Of a DNA stretch of 64,000 nucleotides, positions 47,728-56,331 are shown in pieces. The DNA comes from Balanoglossus misakiensis. Its lineage: Eukaryota > Hemichordata. The notes beneath the pieces were generated by a model. That model was not told the DNA's origin. It saw only the letters and a program-made list of their open reading frames with translations, and searched no databases. The stretch's first letter is position 1, and every line of letters begins with the position of its first letter. Position numbers and translations under genes: made by a program. The DNA lies in NCBI GenBank assembly GCA_040954595.2, contig CM082577.2:14384001-14448000 (forward strand). The letters run 5' to 3'.

Positions 47728-47880
47728 TAATCCCATGATATCTTTCTTTGTTTAACGTCATCGTATACTCGTGGTTTTCGCGGAAGCGTACAACTTCTCG
47801 CCTGCGGCTCGAAGTTGCACTGCTCCGCGAAAACCACTCGTATACGATGACGTCAAACAAAGAAAGATATCATGGGATTA
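47728..47880. repeat. 153 bp palindrome
   Basis: TAATCCCATGATATCTTTCT is inverted as AGAAAGATATCATGGGATTA; inner ACGTCATCGTATACTCGTGG and complement; loop CGCCTGCGGCTCG, the same loop motif as the 39719 palindrome. Confidence 0.9.
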
Positions 47881-48104
47881 TATGTAAGCATAGCCTGATA
47901 TGTACGTACGTATGCGCGGTCAGTGAAACCAATATTGAAATGACACAAAAGACACTTGTAAACAAAAACAAAGTGTGAAATAATCATTTGACTAAAGCAT
48001 GTTAGAGTTTTCCTGACAACAAAAGAAAAACTGGCTTCGTTTTTTCTTTGGCAGGTCCGCCAATTGCCTTGTCAACAAGTTGTGAACGATGTGTCATTAA
48101 TTAG

Positions 48105-48295
48105 GGGCCGATGTCGAGAGCGGGTGGTCGCGCGCGATCGCGGGACGTACCCATGCAGCCGGCCGACTGCATCGAGCGGTGGACCCGATGTACCGCGCAC
48201 GGTCAATCGAACGCGCGTGACCTTGTTTTCGACAGTTCAGCGGGTGTCTTTGTTGACTCTCTGTGTTTGATTTCCGCAAAAAAAGAAAATTTCTC
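48105..48295 (+). repeat. Inverted repeat pair, left member
   Basis: About 190 bp with GGTCGCGCGCGATCGCGGGA, GACCCGATGTACCGCGCACGG and GAAAATTTCTC. A diverged inverted copy lies at 53215-53405, so the pair encloses the genes at 49.2-52.9 kb. No target duplication is evident. Confidence 0.75.
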
Positions 48296-48399
48296 GCTTT
48301 TGATTATGCTTTTTACAGCCTGTCTATCTTCATTGGTGTACATGTAATCCTTTCACCCGTTTTCGCTTGAAAATCTTTGATTTATCCGACTCCATGTAG

Positions 48400-49188
48400 C
48401 TGGACTGGGTTAAATATGGGGGCAAAACTCGTCACTCTGACAATGATAGCTATGCATCGCTTCCTCACTGTGGTTCCCCGTATAAACACAGGGGGCTCTC
48501 CCTCCGCGATTTTATTGTTTGTTTGTTATTGTTGTTGTTATTGATTGGCAAAATCTTTTTCTCAAGCTATGTCAAACTTCAATGAACAGAAAGCCAGAAG
48601 GAAATTACTTTATAATAAAAAATGAAACGTTCATAGAAAATGAAAATAAATGTGGAAATACGCTTAAATTGTGATGTTGACTTCGCCAGTAAGTGTGTGG
48701 CGAGTACGTATGTGTTATAATATATTGAAAAAATGGGGACCCACAAAAATATTTAGGGACCCCTGATTTTCACAAGGAAGGGGTCCCAGGGACCCCAAGA
48801 TTTTGAGGCCTAGCGCAATCCCTGAATACACGTATATCCCCGCACCAGAATAAAGGCTGTTCCCATTATTGACCACCCTCCCCTTATATGACATGCAACT
48901 ATTGGCAAGGCGGGGGCATGACGGTGATCTTCTATGAATTGTCTATCTCCCCCCCCCCCTCCCCTCAACCTCCTTGCCGGGTGAGATAATCGTGCTCACA
49001 CGTCAGTTTAGTAACAGCGCGTTTAACAGAGATTTCTCATATGTATTCAGTTCTATTGTCAACTATAACTGATTCGATCTCCGTCACATGTTTGTAGTCT
49101 CAATTTTCAAACTATTGGAAGGGCTCTTTGCTAACAAGCGTGTATTGGAAATATGTCAAATACAATACTAATATACTGTAATATAAGA
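48400..49188. other. Non-coding stretch upstream of the compact gene cluster
   Basis: Contains a C-run at 48950 and a locally repetitive GGGACCCC-rich segment at about 48735-48800. No gene recognised. Confidence 0.4.
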
Positions 49189-49662
49189 CTAGATGCATAG
49201 ACGGACACTCCAGTGAAGATTATCATCACATATTATGTACAGGTACATATGTAACCCCTTGGTGAGTTCCACGTTAAAATCTGCATGACAGAAAGATGAG
49301 TTTTGTTTACTGCACATTGTCGACGAAATTGCATCGGGAGGAGAGATTAATTCTATCACGCATCGTTCAGCGACAATATCTGGTCTAAACGTGACCTTTA
49401 TAGCCCACAGGTAGACATTGCAGATTGCTTGTACACCCACAGATTCAACGAAAGGGCCAAGTTTGTCCGGAATGAACATCCACTCTGGTTTCACCGTATC
49501 TGTGGTCGCTCCTTGTCTCACGGGAGTCAATACAGGGACAGACAAGACGCACGTGACAAAAAGGCACCCCACAAAATACACCAAACAAGCAACTTTAGTC
49601 CCGTCCGACTTCACTGGTTCATCGTCCAGTAAACGGGTGATGAAATCTTCATCTTCCTCCAT
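49189..49662 (-). CDS. Small type II (signal-anchor) membrane protein, unknown family
   Basis: 157 residues, ATG at 49662. An acidic N-terminus (MEEDEDFITRLLDDE) is followed by one hydrophobic segment (about residues 24-46, ACLVYFVGCLFVTCVLSV) and a ~110-residue presumed extracellular or luminal part with paired cysteines and an N-S-S glycosylation site near QNSSF. The dileucine-like RLL in an acidic context could be a sorting signal. It is transcribed divergently from the neighbour at 49721, with only 58 bp between start codons. TNF-like ligands share the type II topology, but I see no motif that supports that. Confidence 0.7.
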   Translation of the reverse strand: MEEDEDFITRLLDDEPVKSDGTKVACLVYFVGCLFVTCVLSVPVLTPVRQGATTDTVKPEWMFIPDKLGPFVESVGVQAICNVYLWAIKVTFRPDIVAERCVIELISPPDAISSTMCSKQNSSFCHADFNVELTKGLHMYLYIICDDNLHWSVRLCI

Positions 49663-49720
49663 TTCACGCAGTTACAGGGAGGAGATATGTTAATGTATTT
49701 TAATACATAGTGACAACGTC
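49663..49720. promoter_or_regulatory. 58-bp divergent intergenic region / presumed bidirectional promoter
   Basis: Separates two start codons on opposite strands. It contains the near-palindrome ATGTATTTTAATACAT (49693-49708), which could serve as a TATA-like element for both directions. Both 5' UTRs must be extremely short or overlap the opposite gene. Confidence 0.5.
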
Positions 49721-50206
49721 ATGGAGAGATTTCTTGTAATATTTACAACGTGTTTCATGGTCGCCTTGTCTGCAGAATTGCCAACCGTGTTAGTAGGTGA
49801 TTTGTACGTCGGCTTATCACCTATATTTTATCCGAGTGCGTGTATTAATGAGAGTGGTGCAAGTTGTTTGCGTGAAATAAATGGATTGGTGTATGTAGAC
49901 TGCGACAGACGGCTATGCGAACGCCCCTTTTCGCTCTCTCGTTGCACTGGGCAACAACCAGGCTATAATAAGGGTGACCACGGAGAAGTTTGGGTGGAAC
50001 CGGATAAGGGGTGTCGCTTTCTCGGAGGTTACTGCGCTTACACGGGTCGCAACAATCTTGTCGGCATTTGTGTTCCGGCGTGGAAAAGGGACGTCGACCA
50101 ACGTTTATTTCCTAAGTTGGTACCTCGTAATAGTATATGTCTAAGCAAATGTGACACGGATGTAGAACTATGGGGTGGTGACGCATCATTCTGTACTTGT
50201 GGTTAA
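49721..50206 (+). CDS. Secreted cysteine-rich protein, unknown family
   Basis: 161 residues beginning with a clear signal peptide (MERFLVIFTTCFMVALSA, about 18 residues). The mature part contains twelve cysteines, enough for six disulfides, one N-glycosylation site (NES), and ends FCTCG. Single exon, no membrane segment. I recognise no known cysteine spacing. Head-to-head with the type II membrane protein and 116 bp upstream of the type I membrane protein in the same direction. Confidence 0.72.
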   Translation: MERFLVIFTTCFMVALSAELPTVLVGDLYVGLSPIFYPSACINESGASCLREINGLVYVDCDRRLCERPFSLSRCTGQQPGYNKGDHGEVWVEPDKGCRFLGGYCAYTGRNNLVGICVPAWKRDVDQRLFPKLVPRNSICLSKCDTDVELWGGDASFCTCG

Positions 50207-50322
50207 TGTCATCCTTCCAATTGTCGCCCACACGTAACGTCCTCTAACCCAATCTATTATTGACGATTTATCGGTATTATTAACATGCTCAGAGGTTGAA
50301 CAGAACGAAACGACTAGTTGAT

Positions 50323-51555
50323 ATGACAGTTATGTTTATCGTAACTGTCTTTTTACTGCATTGTTTATGTTTATCCCAAACATTTTCATATATCTGTACA
50401 GAAGATCACAGCCATTGTGCAGGTCCTATCACCGAGTTAATGCGCGCATTCGATGTTGAATACTCACTAACGGCATACCATCTAATTCCGGCAGACAATG
50501 AGGAAGTGTCTTGTAAACACTTTTCTACAGCGTTAGAATGCACTTGCACAAGCAGCGATGTCGTTATTCATTATCCTGCGGATCACCTGATAACACTCCA
50601 GCGGAAAAACGACGACGTAATCACGGTTCTACCAGGATGTAATTCGACGTTTCGGATAGTCATAACTGATCCCATGCTATCCGCAGATAGCGCCACCATG
50701 GGGCAAGAACCATACTGGTTGCGTGGGCCAGCCTGCGGATTGTTTGTAATACAGCGAGGCAACATAGTTTTGAAAGACATCACCGTTGACAACTCGGTTT
50801 GCATGCAAACCCTTGAAATTGAATACGGGTGTTGGCACAGGGTCGAGTCTGCGGCCATATTTGTTACGGGGTTACATATAGTTTCTGATATTAAACTCAG
50901 TAATCTGAAAGTGGTGACGTCCGATAGAGATGGGAAGGAATGGAACGTCCCTCCTTTGCTCGCATATTTTGCGAGTTCGTCCGCGTTTGAGGTTCTTCGT
51001 TTGCAAAATATTACCATTGACGAGATAGCGAACGTGTCAGTCAAATTTGAACAGTGCGTTGGCCAAGCACATGTAGGCACTAAGCACGGCGCCGAAGCTA
51101 CTGTTGTCGTAGAATATTTTCCCCTTCTTGACACAAAACCATTGATTGTAGATACTCCTGTTACTAGAATTTTTGATATGTCCCAATGGCTAGGACCCAC
51201 TCTCTTGTACAAAATATACGCAGACTATCGGCGCCAAGATCGAAACGAATGGACACTTTACTTGTTTGGTGCATTAATAGTGATTGCTATTACGTTCGTT
51301 GTTATTCAGATTACTATATGGTTTTGCAGGGTCGACTCTGGCAGTCACCCAGGAGATATTTACGACGCATTAGGAGCAGTTGCTATGGACAAATTAAAAC
51401 AACGCAAGAAGCGTAGACACCAACACGAGACCAAAAACTCTCATTACAACAAATATTCTGACTTTCGCAAATTGTATCATTCGTCTGACGAGGATGACGC
51501 AAATCGAGTTGTGTTTGACCAGTCACAGAGATTTTTACACAATGATAGACTATAG
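50323..51555 (+). CDS. Type I membrane protein with beta-helix-like ectodomain
   Basis: 410 residues from ATG at 50323; the frame stays open upstream to 50296 but without an ATG. Signal peptide about 1-20 (TVMFIVTVFLLHCLCLS). The ectodomain (about 21-310) has paired cysteines, several N-x-S/T sites, and rungs such as CGLFVIQRGNIVLKDITVD, FVTGLHIVSDIKLSNLKVV and LRLQNITIDEIANV, typical of a right-handed parallel beta-helix (pectate-lyase-like). One membrane helix about 311-337, then a 73-residue tail with a basic stretch (KQRKKRRHQ) and an acidic cluster (HSSDEDDAN), a common endosomal/Golgi sorting signal. Poly(A) signal at 51644. Adhesion, receptor or envelope roles are all possible. Confidence 0.75.
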   Translation: MTVMFIVTVFLLHCLCLSQTFSYICTEDHSHCAGPITELMRAFDVEYSLTAYHLIPADNEEVSCKHFSTALECTCTSSDVVIHYPADHLITLQRKNDDVITVLPGCNSTFRIVITDPMLSADSATMGQEPYWLRGPACGLFVIQRGNIVLKDITVDNSVCMQTLEIEYGCWHRVESAAIFVTGLHIVSDIKLSNLKVVTSDRDGKEWNVPPLLAYFASSSAFEVLRLQNITIDEIANVSVKFEQCVGQAHVGTKHGAEATVVVEYFPLLDTKPLIVDTPVTRIFDMSQWLGPTLLYKIYADYRRQDRNEWTLYLFGALIVIAITFVVIQITIWFCRVDSGSHPGDIYDALGAVAMDKLKQRKKRRHQHETKNSHYNKYSDFRKLYHSSDEDDANRVVFDQSQRFLHNDRL

Positions 51556-51618
51556 ACAAACGCAAAATACATACAATTAAATTACAGCTAGACCGGTTTT
51601 GGTAATATTTGACACACT

Positions 51619-51624
51619 TTTATT
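51619..51624 (-). terminator. Polyadenylation signal AATAAA for the coiled-coil gene
   Basis: TTTATT on the + strand, about 134 nt past the coiled-coil stop codon. Confidence 0.5.
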
Positions 51625-51643
51625 TCCACCTTTGATACAACAC

Positions 51644-51649
51644 AATAAA
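51644..51649 (+). terminator. Polyadenylation signal AATAAA for the type I membrane protein
   Basis: Lies 89 nt after the stop codon. The signal of the convergent coiled-coil gene (51619-51624, - strand) is upstream of it, so the two transcripts overlap at their 3' ends. Confidence 0.55.
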
Positions 51650-51757
51650 CCTGACGTAGGTAATATTTCCACTCAATTTGTCTGCTTGTTTCTTCGCATA
51701 TACACACGGCGATCCCTGTTGAATATTTGGTCCCAAGGGTTGTTGTTGTTGTATCAA

Positions 51758-52897
51758 CTACTCCGAGTCCGAAATACACTCCCATGAATTTGTAGGCGAA
51801 TCGTCCGTTGCGTCGTTAGTGGGCTTGAGTTGGTAATCATTCAACTATATACATAAGGAATAAAATTAACATGGTCAAAATGGGTGATGTAGTGTATTGA
51901 CACACTCACAAAAATGTATTTTGGCAATTACTATACCTGGCGCATACAGTCTTGTAATTTATCCTTGCATTGGTCAAGTTCTGTGAAGGTAGCATGTTTT
52001 TCACGCTCAGCCCTCAACAATTGTCTCCTGAGTAAATCTAATTCGTTTTGCATGGACTCGCACAGTGGCTGTAAATCATCCTTTACCGATTGTCGTGGTT
52101 CCTCTACCTATATAGAAAATGTATATGAATGGTGAGACGACTACGGGAAATTATATGCAAGAGAAATACTACACTGATAAGTAACAATGACAGTCTGTAT
52201 TCACCCGTTGTTGTTTTTGTAGTATGTTGTTATCTTCCAGAATCTGTTGTCTTTCACGTTTAAGATCATCGATCTGAGCCTCTAGAGATTTTATCAGAGT
52301 TTTGGTGGCGCGAGAGTATGTAGTCAGTTCAGTTGTGGTACAGTCGTTTTTCATAGTCAGAGAGTGTATCTGGTCCGCTGCAAACTCTTTGTACTTTATC
52401 AACTGTTTGTTTTCTTCGTCCATTTCCTTAGCATTAGCCTCGTACTTTGCGGCCTGTTTATGCAATTGTTCTATTTGTTTGACAGTAGACGATTTAAATT
52501 TGAGAAGATCGCGAATTTGTTTCTCTAAAACCTGATTGCGTTTTCCCAGAGTGGCGACTGCTTCATCGACATCATTTCTTTCTTGTTGGTCAAAGTTCTG
52601 CCCATGCTGGTGTTGGTCAATGATTTTATCCTGTAGCGTCTCAATGAGTTTTCTCAAAGATTGAACTCGTTCTCTTTCAGCCAGTAGTTCATTTAGCTGT
52701 GGTTGTTCGTCAGTCTTCTGCGACTGCAGGTGTTTAATTGTCATCTGCATATGTTCTACATCTCGTAGCCTGTCTTTGTCGTGAGTCGCTCTAATTTTCA
52801 TCGCGATGCCTAAGTCGGTCGTCACTTCTTTCAATTTAGTGATCAAACCGTTTATATTATCTACGTTATGTGCTGGAGACTGTCGTGCGTTCGCCAT
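51758..52897 (-). CDS. Coiled-coil protein, three exons, C-terminal LC3-interaction-like motif
   Basis: Exons 52897-52205, 52107-51937 and 51844-51758, all joined in phase 0 at GT-AG sites (donors GTGAAT and GTATAG, acceptors ending TATAG), 316 residues. Almost the whole protein is heptad-patterned, Glu/Lys/Gln-rich coiled coil. The last exon ends in an acidic segment with SWECISDSE, matching the W-x-x-I core of an LC3-interacting region with an acidic surround, as in selective-autophagy receptors. The start lies about 36 bp from a TATA box (TATATAAG), implying a very short leader. No ubiquitin-binding zinc finger or SKICH domain is visible, so the autophagy role is inference from one short motif. 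Confidence 0.78.
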
Positions 52898-52931
52898 GGC
52901 TGGTTATCTGCGAGGTGACTACACCATCACG

Positions 52932-52940
52932 CTTATATAT
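52932..52940 (-). promoter_or_regulatory. TATA box of the coiled-coil gene
   Basis: ATATATAAGC on the - strand about 36 bp upstream of the ATG. Confidence 0.5.
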
Positions 52941-52982
52941 CATCGAAATGGCATTTGTTTAACACAAGCACGTTAACTGTTC

Positions 52983-53095
52983 TAGACTCTCTCACAGCCG
53001 TTTGGCAAGAGAGAAACACCTTCTGGTGTTGTGGACACACATGCAATCAGACTATGAGCCTGCATGGACGGCGAGAGGGGCTGTGAGAGAGTCTA
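52983..53095. repeat. Hairpin with TAGACTCTCTCACAGCC arms
   Basis: TAGACTCTCTCACAGCC (52983-52999) is perfectly inverted at 53079-53095. It lies just outside the coiled-coil promoter and just inside the right inverted repeat at 53215. Confidence 0.85.
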
Positions 53096-53132
53096 TATAC
53101 ATGTAATCAGAGATCTGCCCACGGTGGTCGGC

Positions 53133-53152
53133 GCCGGTCGCGCGCGACCGGC
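53133..53152. repeat. Perfect 20-bp GC palindrome
   Basis: GCCGGTCGCGCGCGACCGGC is identical to its reverse complement. It shares the GGTCGCGCGCGA core with both members of the 48.1/53.2 kb inverted repeat. Confidence 0.9.
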
Positions 53153-53214
53153 ACTCTCAGGCCGAGACCAGAACAAAAAGGTCGCGACCATTGCTATTGT
53201 TCGCTGTGATACAC

Positions 53215-53405
53215 GCACTTTGGCGTGAGAAATTTTCTTTTTCGGCGGAAATCAAACACATGGGACCAGAGAGTCCACAAAGACAGCCGCTAAACTGTCG
53301 ATAACAAGGTCGCACGCGTTCGACTGACCGTGCGCGGTACATCGGGTCTACAGCTGGATGCAGCCGGCTGGGTCCCGCGATCGCGCGCGACCATCCACTC
53401 TTGAG
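53215..53405 (-). repeat. Inverted repeat pair, right member
   Basis: Reverse complement of 48105-48295 with roughly 10-20% differences by eye (GAAATTTTCTTTTTC, GTCGAACGCG, CCGTGCGCGGTACATCGGGT, TCGCGCGCGACC). Confidence 0.75.
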
Positions 53406-53760
53406 ATCGACTCCAAAGTCGTTGTCACGGTCGGGATTGCTAATTGCCTCGATCGGTATAAAATTGTAGTCAATGAAACCCCAAAAATCGTCATCATTGT
53501 TGATGTGGCTGTCATGAAAATGTCCAGCGAAAAATTTGCTGTCTTCCGGGTTTACAAAGCAAAGGAAAGACGCATACTGTCAAAGGTCACGTAATTAGGT
53601 CATGTCGACAACGCTTACATCGAGCTCATGAATAGTAATAATCTCATTAATATGCATGAGCCCGACAACCACTTCGTTTTGGCTCGGCAAAACCCTGTCA
53701 TGTTCATGTGATACCAAATGTCGTAATATTAACGTACAGTTTGACTAAAAGGGATAAACC

Positions 53761-54063
53761 ATGTCGGATTTTATGCATCTATATTTCACCACGTGTTGTA
53801 TGTTGGCCTTAGCGTCAAATTTCGCGTATAGCCACACCTTGCATAGCATTAACAGCTCATCGGATAGCATCCGAAGCCCCGAAACATTACCCATACAAAC
53901 AGAGGAAGCCATTGACGACGTTGTGTCGCCACCAAACAGAGATGAGAATAGAATCAATTCGTCTCATGCTAAGAGCGCTATTGAAAACAAAACAATATTC
54001 ACAATGCATGACTACAGACAACTGAAAACTCGTCTGACCAATGTCACACACGTACAAGCGTAG
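53761..54063 (+). CDS. Small secreted or membrane-anchored glycoprotein-like protein
   Basis: 100 residues. Signal peptide of about 24 residues (ending LALASNFAYS), then a short Ser/Asn/Asp-rich mature part with several N-glycosylation sites (NSS, NSS, NKT, NVT) and no cysteines. Single exon. No family recognised; the signal peptide and position in the cluster are the reasons to list it. Confidence 0.45.
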   Translation: MSDFMHLYFTTCCMLALASNFAYSHTLHSINSSSDSIRSPETLPIQTEEAIDDVVSPPNRDENRINSSHAKSAIENKTIFTMHDYRQLKTRLTNVTHVQA

Positions 54064-54504
54064 TCGATGTGACTAGTAGACACGTACATGTATGTACAAC
54101 CTATTACGTAGTAGGGAAGCGGATAAGACATGCCAGAAGGTTCATGCGCAAGTGGGATTGTATTCCACGCGCCTTTCGCAGACTAGATACATGACATCAC
54201 GGACAAGATAATTCGATACATTACGTCATGTACAGGACGCCATCCGGACCAGCCGCCTTTTGCAAATTCAAAACATGGTGTCATAGGTAACAAATAAAAC
54301 GATGCACAGAAATACAAAGTATGCATCAAATCATGACGCAAGAGTTTGATTCTTTCGCAATAGTGATGAATTGTAGTCATGGCTAACAGAAGCGCGTTAG
54401 TTATTTTACCGACGTCAACGAACGTGACATAAGCACAAAGTAACAAGAATGCCCTGACCACTCACGATTGTTATTTAAATTAGCGCCATATATGAGGTCA
54501 CCAG

Positions 54505-54511
54505 TATAAAA
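54505..54511 (+). promoter_or_regulatory. TATA box (TATAAAA) upstream of the kinase gene
   Basis: TATAAAA 87 nt upstream of the kinase ATG. Confidence 0.5.
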
Positions 54512-54597
54512 CCGAGTAGAATGGCTAAGATAAAGAGAACTGACTGATGCTCTGACACATGTATGTGTGTTGAACGCCTGCGTGTACGGTGAGAATA

Positions 54598-56316
54598 ATG
54601 AGTTCTGGTGCCTCTGGTTCCGATTTTGCCTACCTATATCGTCGTGTGATTCAACTTTCTGAACCATCCAACGAAACAATCCCGAATGATGTGGACGATA
54701 GTTTTCATGCCAAAGGCACGTACGGCCTCTGCCAATTTCGACCAAGAAGCGGGACCATCGTCAAACAGAGTCGTGGATTCAAGAGAGACCGGACGAAGTT
54801 ACATATCAAGAATAATTTTATTACTAATCTGGAGACATCTCTCGCCAAAGAGGCTCTCATTATGCGATACCTGAACAAAAAAGATGCGACGTCGTACAGA
54901 TATCTTCCGAAACTGCTATCTTTTCAGATCGTGGCTTACAGACACTCGTCTGGAAACATAATTCGGATGGTTCCGGAACTGCAAATGGAATTTGCCGGAG
55001 TAGACCTGCACAGGTTTTGCATCGTAGATGGCAATCTTGTCAACGTTCAACACTTACTGAAACAAGCATTAGAAGCGCTGCAGTTTCTCAGTGCGCATGG
55101 GGTACTTCATTGCGATATCACGTTGTCGAACATTACTTTCCATCGGGAACTGTCTCGGTTTAAGTTGATCGACTTCGGGTATGCTGAATTTATTCATGCA
55201 GATATTGTCGATAAAATGGCGTTCACGTCACCGCATTCTGAGATTCCACTTGGTGCGTCTCGCATGAAGGCGCTACAGACAGGAAATAGTCCATATTCTA
55301 AATCGCATTTACCTCGCGGTATCTTGTTGCATTCTCTGGACCCGTGTCCTGAAGAAAATACAATCAGTGCATGCACTCAGACGACACCGTTGCCGTACTA
55401 TGACCCAAGTATTGCTCTGTCAGATGAAATAGAAACAGAATCATATAGCCATGAGAGTGATTGTTTTTCGTTGGCATGTGCAGCGGTGATGGTAATGGGT
55501 CTTCCCATGTACAGAGATAGAGACCTCGCGACAGTCACTTATCATATTCTACAATCTGTGACATGCCCGGTCCAAGCTCAACGTTGTATCGACCACTTAA
55601 CGCGTGTCTGTCGCTCAATTAACTTACTTAGAGGGCCACTCGACGACATCGAAATTGCGTTCTGGAAGTCAATGATAAACAAAGATATACGACTGATACA
55701 TGAACTGGGATTCAACTATCTGGGACCAAGGCTTCTCGATCGAGTTAATTGGATATACGGCGACTATGTAGTTAAAGCCCTGAAATCGATGTTGCACCCT
55801 ATCAGAAGTTTTAGATCACCTGCGGCTGATACTCTGCTTCTTTTGGATCAAGTGCCACATGTAACTGCTGATGATGACACGGATGTAGATGGCCTATCTC
55901 ACGCTCGTCAACTCACAGACAGGTATATAGTCCACACAGCCAAGTACACTATCAGTCCGTCACACGACATCCCAGTTGCATCAATCACTCTGGCAACGCG
56001 TGTAGATGGACACCGATTTGTGCCAATATTCACTGATGATCGTCTCGTCGTTAAGTGGTTCAATATTACATGCCCACGTGTTCACTATAAACACGTCATA
56101 ACGAAACTTCTCTGTGGCATATATCGCTCCCATTCCAAAGGAAGCCCGTCGCTTCAGGTACCTCGTGAGAGACTATTATCTCTCCGATTTGAGGTTTTGC
56201 ACAAACACGAGCGTGGCTTAATTCACTCGTGTTTTGTGGAAACATTCGGAGCTATCTACGTACAAGACAAAATGATCGTAAATGCAGTGGATATTGACGT
56301 CGATTTGACCGAATAG
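54598..56316 (+). CDS. Divergent protein kinase
   Basis: 572 residues from ATG at 54598 (the open frame starts earlier, at a GTG). Kinase landmarks are in order: glycine loop GTYGLCQF (about 40-47), beta-3 lysine TIVKQS (K56), helix C glutamate AKEALIMRYL (E85), catalytic loop HCDITLSNITF (D173, N178; HCD in place of HRD), DFGYAEF (192-198), and a late SDCFSLACAAVMVMG (D288). The 90-residue stretch between DFG and that aspartate is long and low in kinase-like features. Key catalytic residues are kept, so activity is plausible. The C-terminal ~200 residues have no recognised domain. Such compact divergent kinases are common in large DNA viruses, but I cannot place it in a named family. The next gene starts 15 bp after its stop. 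Confidence 0.8.
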   Translation: MSSGASGSDFAYLYRRVIQLSEPSNETIPNDVDDSFHAKGTYGLCQFRPRSGTIVKQSRGFKRDRTKLHIKNNFITNLETSLAKEALIMRYLNKKDATSYRYLPKLLSFQIVAYRHSSGNIIRMVPELQMEFAGVDLHRFCIVDGNLVNVQHLLKQALEALQFLSAHGVLHCDITLSNITFHRELSRFKLIDFGYAEFIHADIVDKMAFTSPHSEIPLGASRMKALQTGNSPYSKSHLPRGILLHSLDPCPEENTISACTQTTPLPYYDPSIALSDEIETESYSHESDCFSLACAAVMVMGLPMYRDRDLATVTYHILQSVTCPVQAQRCIDHLTRVCRSINLLRGPLDDIEIAFWKSMINKDIRLIHELGFNYLGPRLLDRVNWIYGDYVVKALKSMLHPIRSFRSPAADTLLLLDQVPHVTADDDTDVDGLSHARQLTDRYIVHTAKYTISPSHDIPVASITLATRVDGHRFVPIFTDDRLVVKWFNITCPRVHYKHVITKLLCGIYRSHSKGSPSLQVPRERLLSLRFEVLHKHERGLIHSCFVETFGAIYVQDKMIVNAVDIDVDLTE

Positions 56317-56331
56317 AACTTCGACATTAGG

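Noticed and set aside
47624-47978. ORFs on both strands around 47.7 kb
   Set aside because: They are the two strands of a 153-bp palindrome.
49189-49662. TNF-superfamily ligand
   Set aside because: Type II topology fits, but the ~110-residue ectodomain is short and lacks recognisable TNF-fold motifs.
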